From positions 3,493,217 through 3,557,216 of the forward strand of contig QEOQ01000508.1 of the NCBI GenBank assembly GCA_010279815.1: a DNA stretch of 64,000 nt, given 5' to 3'. Every line of letters starts with the position of its first letter. Position 1 is the stretch's first letter. Below are positions 23,101 through 34,438 of this stretch, one piece after another. This DNA comes from Brachionus plicatilis (Eukaryota; Rotifera; Eurotatoria; Ploima; Brachionidae). A program made the translations under genes and the position numbers. The notes under the pieces were generated by a model. That model saw only the letters and a program-made list of their open reading frames with translations, was not told the origin of the DNA and searched no databases.

Positions 23101-25866
23101 AGTTTCGTTAAGAAAAAATTTGACTGGTCACAATATTTAATTTGATATTTGAAGAAAAAATAAAAAAATATGCTTTATTTTAATTTTTGCTTTTAATTTT
23201 TTAATTATATTTACCTTTGTTACCATTTTTTGAAATTTTATTTATTGGATTATCAATGAAAGGAGATCATTTAGTTAGAATCGAGACTTCATTGACTAAT
23301 CGCCTTGAATTAAATTTTCGATTTGACTCTTTTCTTTTTTCTTGTACTAAGTGTACAAAGTTCTTTTCTGTCAAACAAGGCTCATTTTTTGAAAAATTTT
23401 AAATACCAATTATTGGTATATTTTTTTATTTTTTTTCAAATATCAAATAAAATATTGTGACCAGTCAAATTTTTTTATAACGAGACAAAAAAAATTTTTG
23501 TTCATAAAATTAAATTTTTTTTTCTCAAATAAATTTTGAGACCAACTGGTCTAAAAATTAAATTGCATTTTTTTTTCGATAAAAAATAAGACCGGCTGGT
23601 CGTGAAATTGATAAGCCCAAAAAAAGTATTGCTTAATAATTGGTAATTTAAAGTTTGAAAAAGTCTGAAAAGTTTAACTAATTTTGAAATTAGTAATAGG
23701 AAATATTGGCTAGAAGCGTGGTAGTTAATAAAAAAGCTCAAAGATATGTTAAAGAAAGAATGAAAGTTATCTGTGCAAAATTTTGATTTTTCTTTAGAAA
23801 AGCTCAGTTGACTTAAACATTATATTTGAATTTTGTTAATTTTCAAAAACTTTAAATTTAAAATAATGACTAAGAAAACTAAATTTCTAATTATATTCTA
23901 ATAATAACAGAATAGTTATGATAATCAGCATTTAGTATGTTTAAAAGCTAAAGTTTGTTGATGAGAATTTTAAAGATGCTTAGTATATTTCAAGGTATAA
24001 ATTATGTACAGTCAAACCTAATAAGAAATAAACTTAAATTTGATTCAAAACTAGATTTGTTCAAAAGTCATAAAGTCAAAGTCAAGTTGAAATTTTTTTT
24101 TAAATCTTGAGAGTTTTAAATAAAATAGTGAAAAGTTCTAATTCCTTAAAATTAAAAATAAAATTAAAAAAACCATAGATAAAATTTTTCTTAACCTCAA
24201 ATAAACAATATGACTTGACTTTAATTTTTTAATTGACTTTTGCACAAGTCTGTTCAAAACTTAGATATAAATATGTGTTTAATTGAAAAATGTATCTTAA
24301 TTGTGTCCAAATGGGCTTTTTGGTCAAATTAAGAAGTAAAATAGTGAAACAAAAACTTGCTTAACTCGTCATTTAATTCATAAATGTTACATTTAAAATC
24401 AGAATTTTTTCAGATTAATCAATTTTTACCAAAAGTCGGAATCAGATACAAATAAGGATCGTTTGTCACCATCTCGTTAACTAGTGTGTTGATATTGGAT
24501 AAAAATATAGTTTGGATACAAAAAAATTTGTAAGTTAAATTATTTCAAGAATAAGAATTATTGACAGATTTTTTTAAGAGGGATATATTTTATTTAGAAA
24601 ATTTATGCTTTATTTTTTCATGTTTTGAATTTTTTTTTGCAATCAAAATAGATTTTTTTCAAAATAAAGGGATCTGGGTAAAGAAATTTGGTTCAGCAAA
24701 AATAATTATTACTTTGATATGGTTTAATTTTTTTAAATAATTGCTTTGAGATTTAGAAAGCGCATTTGATTGCAAAAAAAAATTTATGACATGAAAAATA
24801 TTTATTATATATATTTATATATATATAATAAATATTTATCATTTATTACAAAATATGATTTTTTTTCAATTTAAGGTTCTCTTTTTATTGTTTCGTTTTC
24901 GGTTAAAATTTTTTTCCACCTTTACCCAATAATAATAGTTGCATCAATTTTGATAATAAAATAATTTAAGATAATGATCTAAAAAATCCGTGAAAAATAA
25001 ACTACGTTTGAATATTTTTTAATTACATAAATTATTTAATTTAATAATTAGAAGATTTGTACAATTTTTCCCTATAGAATTGTAAACTGGTCTCTAAGAC
25101 AATGTCATAAATTGACTAAATAAAATTCTATTTTTTTTTCAACTCAAAAAAAAAACAACTTTGATTGTAAATAAAAAATTTAAACTCTAGAAAAAATTCT
25201 TAAGATTTTTGAACATTTTCTTTAGTTCTTTTGCACCAAATTTCACACAATCCAGTTATTTAGCAACAAAAAAATAAAAATTTTCTTTTAGAAACGATTT
25301 TGCGGATGTTTTGCATTACCTTATATCGACTAAAAAATACGATCCTTGTTTTATTGATGACCAAGGACGCACACTTATATTTAGAGCTGTAATGGATGAA
25401 AAGCCTAAGATTCTGAGCTATTTAGTCAAAAGAGTAAGTTTTATCAAAAATTCTTTTGCTTATTGCTAGAGTTGATTTTTTTGTCAAGTGGCCTTGTATC
25501 GATATAAACAAAGAATGCGAATCAGGGAATACGCCACTTCATGCTGCTGTTAACAAGGGAAATTTGAAGCTAGTGCAAACTTTGCTTGAATCGATGGAGC
25601 AAGAAGAGTCGACCAAGGTCGATGGCAAAAAAAGTGTTAAGCTGGATGTTAATAAACAAAATTCTAAGTGTATGAATGCGACTTGTTTACATTTGGCAGT
25701 ATGGAGTGATCTAAATGAGATAGCTATAAAGCTTGTTCAAAGTGGAGCTGATCCGTTCCTTAAGATGAATGGTCAATCTACGGCTTTCGACTTGGCTAAA
25801 GAAAATTCAAACCAAGTTCTATGTGATCTTTTGCTCGAGTACTATAGCTCTAAAAAATCGAATTAA
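20177..25866 (+). CDS. Ankyrin-repeat protein with a conserved-looking N-terminal helical domain
   Basis: Exons 20177-21501, 25292-25433 and 25489-25866 give 614 residues. I start at the first in-frame ATG (20177); no earlier in-frame ATG exists. Residues 1-150 are Ser-rich and disordered; 165-355 look like an alpha-helical domain with many Trp/Phe/Cys residues that I cannot name; 365-430 is a Ser-rich linker with a run of Ser. From about residue 430 ankyrin repeats begin and cross the exon junctions (YIEAIFK + NDFADVLHYL, then DDQGRTLIFRAV, SGNTPLHAAVNKGNLKLVQTLL, NATCLHLAVWSDLNEIAIKLV). Intron 1 is 3.8 kb. For intron 2 the acceptor at TTTTTTTGTCAAG (exon from 25489) keeps the frame; the nearer TAG at 25469 would not. 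It is probably an intracellular scaffold protein. Confidence 0.8.
21643..21923. mobile_element. hAT-like MITE (AGTCCGGACTTT family)
   Basis: Starts CAGAGTTGTCACAAGTCC and ends GGGACTTTTAAACAACTCTA. Flanking 8-mers GAATAAAT (21635-21642) and AAATAAAT (21924-21931) match at seven of eight positions. The interior is rich in AAGTCC and GGACTT, which can fold on themselves. Confidence 0.75.
22064..22405. mobile_element. hAT-type MITE with perfect 8-bp target duplication
   Basis: Terminal inverted repeats of 18 bases, CAGAGTTGGTCAAAAGTC at the left and its exact complement at the right. Exact 8-bp duplication CCCTGAAC on both sides (22056-22063 and 22406-22413). CAGAG termini with 8-bp duplications are the signature of the hAT superfamily. 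It is 342 bases long, without ORF. Confidence 0.93.
22806..22920. repeat. Partial copy of the hAT-like MITE family
   Basis: Carries CAAGTCCGGACTTTGACTTT and GGCCGCCACAATAACTACCT as in the 15627 element, and ends in TACTTTTAAACAACTTTG. Left terminus lost. Confidence 0.6.
22960..23625. mobile_element. Foldback element with long arms and a terminal hairpin
   Basis: Left arm (about 22974-23170) and right arm (about 23433-23620) are imperfect complements over some 190 bases, sharing TTATTTTTTATCGAAAAAA, GACCAGTTGGTCTCAAAATT and TTTGACTGGTCACAATATTT. The left end also holds a perfect 19-base hairpin (22960-22978 / 22985-23003, loop ATTTCA). The motif GACC-A/G-G-NTGGTC recurs. The central 240 bases have no convincing ORF and no target duplication was recognised. 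Confidence 0.8.
24048..24262. repeat. Degraded hAT-like MITE copy
   Basis: Left TTTGTTCAAAAGTCATAAAGT and, 190 bases on, TTGACTTTTGCACAAGTCTG; the interior has AGTCAAAGTCAAGTTG and TGACTTGACTTTAATT. It is related to the AAGTC family but diverged. Confidence 0.45.
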
Positions 25867-28106
25867 AATTTTTTGTAAATTAAATTATTCTACCTTATAA
25901 AATATAAACCTGATTTTTTTTCTAAAAAATTTTTTTTATTTTTTGTTAAATTATTTTTTTAAATTTAAATAAAATTTAAGAAGTTTCTCTATTTGTTGCA
26001 AATTATAAATGTTTTGTTTTATTGACAAGTCAGTTCGGTTCACTACAATTTTTTGAAAAAAAGTGTCTTTATTTTGTTATTGATTACACCATGTTATTGT
26101 AAAAAGCTCTTGTTCAAAGACTTTTAATTTTTATTTTTCTCATATATAAATCTGAAAAAATTGATAAAATATTAAAATAAAAAGTTAAAAAATTAAATTT
26201 GAAAAAATATAAAATTTTACGATCATTAAATACATTTTTTTAGCAATTAAACCTAAATTTATCAGTTAAATGATTAATGTAATCAAGAAATTTTTTCAAA
26301 GCTAATGTTTCTTTCTTTTAAAAATTACATATCAGTATATTATTATATTTTTTGTTCCTATATTTACTAGCATATTATACTGACTTAAATAATATAGCTA
26401 TGCGTTTTAACAACAAAAATAATGAGGTAAAAATTATTTTTATTTATTGTTATTTAATCTAAATAAAAAATAGCTTAATTGTATCAAATGATAAAAAAAA
26501 ACGTTGACTTTATTTTTCTTATTTTTTGTCCTGTAAATGGTAAATAAATAAGGACAGTAACTTAAACTGACAGTGGTTCCATTATGGTCCGATCCAAAAC
26601 TATTGTGTTTCTTTTAGCACAGAAATGTAAATTATACGAGAGAATATTTTCAGAACTGGCTACCAATTTTGGTATTTAAATAAAATATTTTTTCAGGGAT
26701 AATTTAGACTAATTGATAGATTCAATACAAAGAATTTTGCTCAAGGTTTTATATTTTTCGTAAAATATTCTAAAACAAAATTTTAATTCTTATTAAAAAA
26801 ATGGATTTTGAATATTTTTTTAAGTGTTAGAAGGTAAATAAACATTGTTTTTTCAATCGTCCAGTTAATTAAAAATTAAAAATTAAAAAAAGGAAAAAAA
26901 AATTCAATAAATTATCTTTTATCAAATTGAAAGTTAAACAAGAATTTCATTTAAAAAATTTTGCAATTCCCTATTTACTATTTCTTTTGAAATAAACCCA
27001 CTTATACATTTACATTTAGGTTGTATTTTTAAAAATTAAAACCACCAAATTCATGATAATTTGAGTATAAATTGATGTATAAATTCATAATTCTTTGATG
27101 CAACGATAAAATATTGCTTTAAACCGAATTATAATTTAAATTATATTCTTCCCATTTACAAAGTGGTTATTAGAACATTTAAATAAATCAGATTAAACAA
27201 GTAAAGAAAAATATAAAGACTTAATCATTTTTTGTATTCAATTATACCAAATCTTACTGATTCATCAATAATCAATTTGAAATTAATTTACTATGAATGG
27301 TGACAGTGGTTTTTTGTCATTTTTTAATTTTTTTCTTTACATGGCATTTAATGAAATAAAAATAAAAAAAATATATATTTAGCGCATTATGTGAATTAAA
27401 AAATTACCATTGAATAGACAATTTTTTAAAAGATGCTTAATTTTTTTCCGCTTTTACAAATTAGTTGAAACTTTTTCATCAATAATTCAATTAAATTTTA
27501 AAAAATTTTAAAATGATAATTATCATTAAATAAGCTGTTTTAACATTTATCAAAAAAAATTCTTTTAAAAAATTTTAAGCAAATCTTTAAAATAATTTTG
27601 ATTAGCCGAAAATTTCTAGATTTAAATAATTCAAATTGGCCCGAAATTGCTTTTTTTATCACTAAAATAAATATACTTTAAAAAAATTCTCCATGAATTT
27701 AAAATAATTTTTTTTTTAAATAAACAACTTTTTTGATATAAGAACTATTCCCAAGATAATAATGAAAATAATATTATTTTACCCAAATCTAAAATTCTTG
27801 ATTTTTAAAGTGAATCGGATAGTAGTTTTATGAAAAGAATGGACACGAGCAATTGCTATATAAAGATAAAGACTGAAGCTTCTTGAAGTTTAAAAGTCAT
27901 TTTAAAATTCTTTATTAAATATAAAAAGTGCTGTTATCTTAACAAAATCGTTTAATATGCTATTTTTTTTTTATAAAGCTATTTGTAAGTTTATTCAGGT
28001 GGAGTTAAATTATTGATGAAAAAAGTATAGGACATTCAAATTTTGGTCTGGAAAATATAATAAAGCTTTACTACCAAATACTTAATTTAATCATATGAAG
28101 TCATAT

Positions 28107-28149
28107 GAACTTATGAATGGTTTTCTAGTAGAAAACCATTCATAAGTTC
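28107..28149. repeat. Perfect 20-bp inverted repeat (hairpin)
   Basis: GAACTTATGAATGGTTTTCT, then a 3-base spacer AGT, then the exact reverse complement. Such a tight perfect palindrome is unusual here; it could be a small foldback element end or a recent inverted duplication. No flanking duplication seen. Confidence 0.7.
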
Positions 28150-28560
28150 GACCCAATAATACTAATGTTTTTTAAAAAAAAGAAGTTATAAATAAAAAAT
28201 GCCATTTGTAAAGGGAACTCGGAACTTCTTCTGTATTTTATTTAATAAATTCAAGACCAGTAATCAAATGTGGCTTGACTGTTATAATTTGTGGTAGTAA
28301 ACTCAAGTCCCGATACAAAAAAAGTGTAAAGAAGGACTTTGCTTTGCGAAGAAGAGATTATTCGACTCGATCAAATTCTGATAAATTAGATTGTCAAATT
28401 TATCAAACTAATCTAGAAAGTTGAAAAATTTTTTCAAGATTAGAATAGATTATACAAAAAAAACAAAATGAAATTCAAGATTAATTTAAAAAAAAAAAAT
28501 TAAACTTAACAGTTTGATAAGAAAGCTCAAATTTATAAGTTAAAATAATTCGAAATTTAG

Positions 28561-28640
28561 ATATTATTATTTATTTATTATTTATTTATTGAAGAGGCCT
28601 CATTGGACCACAAAAAAAAACAGAGTGCTCGCAATTTAGA
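28561..28640 (-). mobile_element. Probable non-LTR retrotransposon 3' end
   Basis: On the minus strand the sequence reads TGGTCCAATGAGGCCTCTTC followed by AATAAATAAATAATAAATAA-type short repeats, the shape of a LINE 3' untranslated end with its simple-repeat tail. No coding part was identified upstream. Confidence 0.45.
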
Positions 28641-29370
28641 TATATCTCATTTAAAATCTAATCTCTTTAATTGACTTTTAAATTTCATTTTTACTTAAAC
28701 CTTTGCTTTTTCTCTAGCGTTTTTTGATTTTCAACAATGAATGTAACAATTTAAAATAAATTTATAATAGAGTTTGTAAGGTTAATTTTACTTTTTTTGT
28801 TTAAATTTAAACTTAAACAACGCGATTTGAACACCATATTGTCCGAATCGTTTTCAATCATAAAAAAATTTCAAAAAATAATTTTTCTAAAAGAGAAAAT
28901 AAAGATAATTAAAACAAAAAAAAGTGCAAATTAAAAGAATAATTAATCGCTTCAAATTAAAATAAATTTATTGAATTTTGATTTTTTCAAAAAAATTTAA
29001 GAGAAAATTATTCACTAAAATAACAATTTGAAATTTCCTCTAAATTAAATTTTAATTATTTTTTAAAGATTCTGACAAAGACCCTCTAACTTGACGCTTT
29101 TGTACGAATAAAAAGAAAAAAAATTTGTCCAGGTATCATGAATCATAATCAAATTTAAAAAGTCAAAATTAAATTTACTTAAATTTGAAAGCTTTAAATA
29201 TAAAACCATACAATTTTATTTTTGGGTGGAATCAGCTCAAATAATAAAAATTTCAACTAGTTTTTTTTTTAAATCGCGTTTTTTTAGATGCGTTTGGTAT
29301 CTTTTTGACGAGGTATTCAATTTTAAAAAATAAAAAAAAATTGTAAGTGGTAAAAGTCCAAAGTGAACCA

Positions 29371-30136
29371 CTACTTGCGTTTAAAATTAGCAAAAGCATT
29401 GGGTCTAGCTTCTTGTAGCTCCTAGAATGTGCACAGATCTCGACAGCGTGGTGCATACAGCAAGCTCAATTTATGCATTTAGCTTTAACTCTCCCAAATT
29501 ATTTTTCCTCTTGTTCCCTCATTCACTCCAATCTACAGCGCTCTTAAATCAAATCGGTTTTCCTCAAAAGCGCTTAGAAAATTGGAAGTTAAAACAGAAA
29601 AAAAGTTCTTTTTCAACTAAAAGCCAAGTTTCACAAAGACGCCTGGTCTAGGGCCTGGCAAAAAATTTTGCCAAATTTTACAAGCTTAAATTTAATTGAA
29701 ATTTTAGACGGCAAATTTAAAGCTCAACGCATTTCTAATCAAATGTTTAATTTCACATTTTTATCTCTAAAAGCAAGCTTCTCACAATCAGCTTATTTTT
29801 GCATTCTTTGTACAAAGATATTTTCAATGACACTAACTTTTTTGAGAAAAATTTTTTTTTTATCAAAATAATAACCATTAGTGTACCAGAGATATGAAAT
29901 TTAGAGTACCACGTGGATCCTGTGTGATATTCGTCATTTTTTTTCTTTTAAGTAAATTTTTTCTCTAGAATAAGCATATTATTTTCACGATCTTTGCTTT
30001 TAATGATTTGCTTAATTTGCTTGGTAATCGATGGTGATAATTGAAAAATTTTATTATTTATATCCCAAACTTGAGGCCTAAAAAACAAACTTTTAAATTT
30101 AGAAAACAAAAAAAAATCCTCAACCCAAAATTAACA
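29371..30136 (+). other. Upstream region of the S-adenosylmethionine synthetase gene
   Basis: 29371-29660 is less AT-rich than the surroundings and contains open frames on both strands (for example a minus-strand ATG frame from 29456), none of which resembles a protein I know. It is more likely promoter or 5' untranslated sequence of the gene starting at 30137. No TATA element can be assigned in such AT-rich DNA. Confidence 0.4.
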
Positions 30137-31442
30137 ATGGATCATTTAATTCATAACAATAGCAAAAATGCCGAAACTTTTCTGTTCACTAGTGAATCTG
30201 TAGGAGAAGGCCATCCGGACAAGATTTGCGATCAAGTGTCTGATGCTGTTTTGGACGCTCATTTGGAACAAGACCCAGATGCCAGAGTTGCATGCGGTAA
30301 GCATCCATTTTTTTCTTGCTCAAAATTGTCTAAAAATATTTGAAATTTTTGCAGAATCTTTTTCCAAGACTGGCATGATCTTGGTCGGTGGTGAAATTAC
30401 ATCCAAAGCCAAAGTTGACTACCAAAAAGTGATCAGAGACTGCATCAAAAGAATCGGCTATGACTCTTCAGAGAAAGGCTTCGACTACAACTCGTGCAAC
30501 GTCCTGTTGGCCATGGAGGAACAAAGCCCTGACATTGCCCAAGCTGTCCACGTCAACAAGAAAGAAGAGGAAATCGGAGCTGGTGACCAAGGTCTTATGT
30601 TCGGTTATGCCACTGATGAGACCGAAGAGTGCATGCCTTTGACCATGGTTTTGGCTCATAAATTGAACAAGGCCATTGCTGATGGAAGAAGATCCGGTTT
30701 GTTGCCATGGGCCAGACCAGACACCAAAACCCAAGTCACTGTTGAATACAAAATATCGAATGGCAGCTGCATCCCATTGAGAGTGCACACCATTGTAATC
30801 TCAGTTCAACACTCGCCAGATGTTACTTTGGAAAAGATTAGACGAGACTTGATGGAACACGTTGTCAAGCCAGTGGTGCCAGCGCACTACTTGGACGACA
30901 AGACTGTTTATCACTTGAACCCAAGTGGCTACTTTGTCATCGGTGGCCCGCAAGGTGATGCTGGTTTGACTGGCAGAAAAATCATCGTTGATACTTATGG
31001 TGGCTGGGGTGCTCACGGTGGTGGTGCTTTCTCGGGCAAAGATTACACCAAAGTAGACAGAAGTGCTGCTTATGCTGCCAGATGGGTTGCCAAATCGTTG
31101 GTCAAGGCTGGTCTGTGCAAACGTGTTTTGGTTCAAATTTCATATGCAATTGGTATTGCTGAGCCATTGTCAATTACCATTTTTTCATATGGCTCTTCGA
31201 CCAAGTCCGAAGCTGAACTTTTGGAAATTGTTAAGAAAAATTTCGACTTAAGACCAGGCAAAATCGTCCAGTAAGTCAAGTTTTTTTATTTAGAAAAAAA
31301 AAATTAAACAAAACAAAAAATTTAATATTTTTTTCAAAGGGATCTTCAATTGAAGAAACCAGTCTACAGCAAGACTAGCTGCTACGGACATTTCGGTCGT
31401 GACGAGTTCACTTGGGAACAACCAAAGAAACTTGTTTTTTAA
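30137..31442 (+). CDS. MAT2A: S-adenosylmethionine synthetase (methionine adenosyltransferase)
   Basis: Three exons, 30137-30296, 30355-31270 and 31340-31442, give 392 residues, against about 395 for human MAT2A. The enzyme makes S-adenosylmethionine, phosphate and diphosphate from ATP and methionine in the cytosol, as dimers/tetramers. Visible signatures: [12 protein letters not shown] (ATP/Mg site, residues 18-29), [12 protein letters not shown] (from 128), the glycine-rich loop GGGAFSGKD, and the C-terminal [12 protein letters not shown]. Start: ATG in ACAATGG context; upstream AUG-less frame gives no family sequence. The first junction falls at [11 protein letters not shown], as expected for the family. 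Introns are 58 and 69 bases. Codon use is richer in C/G than neighbouring genes, consistent with high expression. Symbol is by family; invertebrates usually name it Sam-S. Confidence 0.97.
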
Positions 31443-32079
31443 ATAATTAGATTTTTAAATCCGTTTTTGTTTTTTTTTTGGAAAATTTTAACCAATATTG
31501 CCAAAAAACTTAAGTTTTTTGATTTCTTATTTAGAATTATTAGAAAATAAAAGAGATTTTATTTAATCATTTTTTTTATTATTTCACAAAAAAAATATTG
31601 CTGCAGAGAAAATAGAACATATATATATTTTTAATTCTTTTTAAAATTTTTTGAGTTATCTAAAATTTTTATTGAAATTGTTTTGCAATATCGAGAGTGC
31701 TGTTCAGAAAAACATAAGTTTTTTTTTCATATTTGAATTAATTTTGTTAGATTTAGTTTAATTTACTGTCCAAATTATTAAAGAAATCGGTTTGTTTTTC
31801 AAAAAAAGTGACTATGAACCAAATTTTAAGTAAATTTAAGCTAAAAAAACAAAAATTATTATTCAAAATTCAAAATAGCTGAACATTTTATAATAAAAAA
31901 TAATTAAAATTGAACAAATATTATTTTTTTGATAAAAAAGATTTATATGCCCCTCGAGTCTCTAAATAGTTATTTCTTTAGACTTTTGTCGAAAGAGTTC
32001 TAATTTTTTAAATTCTATATTAAAAATTCTTTAGCATCACTTGTCTCAAAATGAATTTAAATTTTATTTCAATTTCAAT
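31443..32079. other. Intergenic, no gene seen
   Basis: 3' flank of the S-adenosylmethionine synthetase gene with AATAAA near 31548, then AT-rich sequence with no ORF. Confidence 0.5.
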
Positions 32080-32335
32080 TTAACCAAATTTATAAATTTT
32101 ACAAAGAATCTTGTCCACTAAAGTGGTACAGTATGCCCTTGCAAAGTGATGCGGGTCATTAACACCGAAATTTGTTTTTTTTTGCCAAAGGCCATCTAAT
32201 ATCGATCCCATATTAATGCCATTTTTGTAAATATCTTCATCTCCTTTATCATTGTTATCACCAACACCATAGTGGAAAATTTAAGTAACATCGGCACAGC
32301 AAATTATTAAGCGCAAAACAGGAGGACCTCGAGAA
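32080..32335 (-). pseudogene. Degraded coding fragment, family not recognised
   Basis: On the minus strand a frame reads RGPPVLRLIICCADVT, stop, then IFHYGVGDNNDKGDEDIYKN, NGINMGSILDGLW and VNDPHHFARAYCTTLVDKIL, ending at TAA (32080-32082). The amino-acid mix (Cys, His, Trp, Gly, Asp) and better GC content look like real protein rather than translated AT repeats. The single internal TAA and the lack of an ATG suggest a broken gene or transposon relic. An intron hiding the stop is not ruled out. I cannot name the family. Confidence 0.5.
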
Positions 32336-33386
32336 AATTTAAAAAAAAATTTTTTTTTTCCTTTTTAAATAAAATTATTTAATTTTATTATGAACCTCAA
32401 ATTATTTTTTTTTTATAAATTAATTGGGGTCTTTTTAACATAAGATCTTTTTTCAAATCAAATTCCAGAGTAAGACAGCTTAATTAAATTTTTTAAGACT
32501 CGTAATTTTTTTATCACCAAAATAAATTTAATTTAAAAAAAATTCTATATGAATTTAAAATATTTTTTTCAAATAAACAACTTTTTTGATTTAAAATTAT
32601 TTCTTTTTTATAAAAAACCTTTTTTGACATGAGAATTATTTCCGAAATTATGATTTATTTTTTCAACGAATTTTTAAATGTTTGATTTGGGAAGTGAATC
32701 CGATTGTATTTTTTTTGAAAGAAATAACACTCTAGCAATAGCTAGATAAAGATAAATACCATAAATCTTAAGATAAATTTTATGATCAAAAAAATAAATT
32801 GAAGATCGAGATAATAAAGGATAAAAGATGATGTTTCCTATCACAAAATTTGTCTTCAACAATAAATCAGTTAAATAATTTGACGATTGGAACACAAAAT
32901 TGACTACCATCTTTAACTAAAGTTCAGTAAATTATTTTCGTTGTCAAAAAATAATCATAAAAAAGCATCAATAGATTTATTAGACTCTAAAATACCCATT
33001 TTTCAATATTAATTTGATTTCTAATCAATTTTGCACCTTTACTGTATAAAGAGACTCCTCAAATGGCTGTAGTCACAACAATAAAAAATTTTGTTGTTTC
33101 TTACTTTACAAGTGAATTTTATGTCTCTAAAATTTAAGGCTTTCTAAAGTATTTTTTTAAAGCTCTTTATTTGAAAAATATTTTTCAATTGAAGTATTAG
33201 TGATCATTGAATAATTCTGAATAATTATCTAACATCCATAATTAAAAAAAGATTTCATCTATCAATTTTCTTTTATTGTTTAAAAAATAAAAATATTTAA
33301 AAAAAAAAAAAATTCGAAATTTATAATCTTTAAAAATTAAAATTTTTAAATGCATGGATTTATTCCGTTTTTTCCAGATCCAAAAC
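32336..33386. other. AT-rich intergenic region
   Basis: No supportable feature; the open frame on the minus strand around 32674-32910 is low-complexity and lacks protein character. Confidence 0.5.
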
Positions 33387-33400
33387 TTTATTTTAAATTT

Positions 33401-34438
33401 TCAGTGTTTTTTTGATCTATTGAGAGCTTTTTGGACTAATCTTTCAGATTGAGCGTAGCTAATATCTGACTTTCCAATTGAGTATTCAATTTTAGGGGCT
33501 TCACCCGTATCAGATGAAAGTAAAGAAAATGAAGTATTTTTTTCACAATTTTCGAATTTTGGCTTGAAATTTTCTCTTATTTTTTTAAGATTATTAATTT
33601 TTGAATAATTAATAGCATCATCAGAAGCTTTTTCAATGCTTGAATTGTTCAATAAAATTTGATTTGTAATTACGCCTCTCGATTTAAGCCTTGATTCAAC
33701 AGCTTCAGCTAATAATTTTTCATCTTGAATTCCTTCTTGCTTTTTTTTTTGAACTTCCTCTTGAACTTCGTCCATTAACTTTTCCAAAGAAATTTCTTCC
33801 ACTGCACCACCAATTATCACTTTAGCTAGTAGCTTAGCATTTCTCAACGGAACGTATTGACCACCAGTTCGGTACGCTAGAGAAGTAAAAAAATCTTTAT
33901 ATGGTAACAAAGCTGGTTCACATCCCACCGAGTATAAAGTGACTGATTTTTCCGCCAATTTAATAATAGATTCGATGGGGTCGATTCCGTTTGGTGAACC
34001 ATTTGGAAATGAATCTCCTGGACAGTTTATTCCATGAGGCGGTGCATCTGAAATCAAAATGCAAATTTTGGTGGCGTTATCACGCCAATCTAGCTTCAAA
34101 GCAGCGTGTAAAGCCTCTGCCACACATTCGGGTTCATCACCACCACCTTGTGCGTAACATTGTTCTAACCAATTTCTCATCTGCTTTATGGATCCAGTAA
34201 AATCATGGACTCTGGTCTCGAATGTTGTGTCTTGGGGCGGATTATCGCGGTATTCAATTAATGCCAGTTTTACATCAGACTTTTCGAGGCTAACAATTTC
34301 CTCGACTATCATTTTTATGCTTTCTGTTGCGTTGTCAATGTAGCTACCCATGGATCCTGTGCAATCCATGATAAAAGCTAAATCAAGAATGGATGAATCA
34401 TGTTTTGCTAGCTCGGGTTGCTTTATTTTTTCAGACAT
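33401..34438 (-). CDS. von Willebrand factor A-domain protein (intracellular type)
   Basis: Intron-less 345-residue ORF. Residues 18-220 form a vWA domain: the metal-site motif DCTGSMG (Asp25, Thr27, Ser29, the DxSxS position with Thr), GGGDEPECVAEAL with Asp101, and ILISDAPPHG with Asp131. The sequence LAFIMDCTGSMGSYID strongly resembles the vWA domain of alpha-kinases such as Dictyostelium VwkA, but no kinase domain follows; the rest is a Lys/Glu-rich helical stretch (about 225-262) and a disordered tail. There is no signal peptide, so it should be intracellular and bind partners through a divalent metal. AATAAA lies at 33387-33392 on this strand. Start: the ATG at 34438 is followed by MSEKIKQPEL; no upstream in-frame extension is convincing. 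Confidence 0.9.
   Translation of the reverse strand: MSEKIKQPELAKHDSSILDLAFIMDCTGSMGSYIDNATESIKMIVEEIVSLEKSDVKLALIEYRDNPPQDTTFETRVHDFTGSIKQMRNWLEQCYAQGGGDEPECVAEALHAALKLDWRDNATKICILISDAPPHGINCPGDSFPNGSPNGIDPIESIIKLAEKSVTLYSVGCEPALLPYKDFFTSLAYRTGGQYVPLRNAKLLAKVIIGGAVEEISLEKLMDEVQEEVQKKKQEGIQDEKLLAEAVESRLKSRGVITNQILLNNSSIEKASDDAINYSKINNLKKIRENFKPKFENCEKNTSFSLLSSDTGEAPKIEYSIGKSDISYAQSERLVQKALNRSKKH

Larger units (their letters stand above)
21502..25291 (+). other. Large MITE-filled intron of the ankyrin gene
   Basis: 3.8 kb of AT-rich DNA between GTAAGC and CTTTTAG. It contains at least three hAT-like MITEs, a long foldback element and degenerate fragments, each listed separately. No coding exon was seen inside. 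Confidence 0.7.
25867..29370. other. 3.5 kb gene-free AT-rich region
   Basis: No supportable gene. It contains the perfect hairpin at 28107-28149 and the LINE-like 3' end at 28561-28640. Confidence 0.6.

Noticed and set aside
23217..23402. 61-codon plus-strand frame in the centre of the foldback element
   Set aside because: Starts with TTG rather than ATG and shows no family motif.
24790..24840. AT dinucleotide-rich stretch as a possible regulatory element
   Set aside because: Simple AT repeats are expected at this base composition.
25470..25488. Using the TAG at 25469 as acceptor for ankyrin exon 3
   Set aside because: Gives an immediate TGA and a 36-base intron; the CAAG acceptor ending at 25488 keeps the frame and gives a normal 55-base intron.
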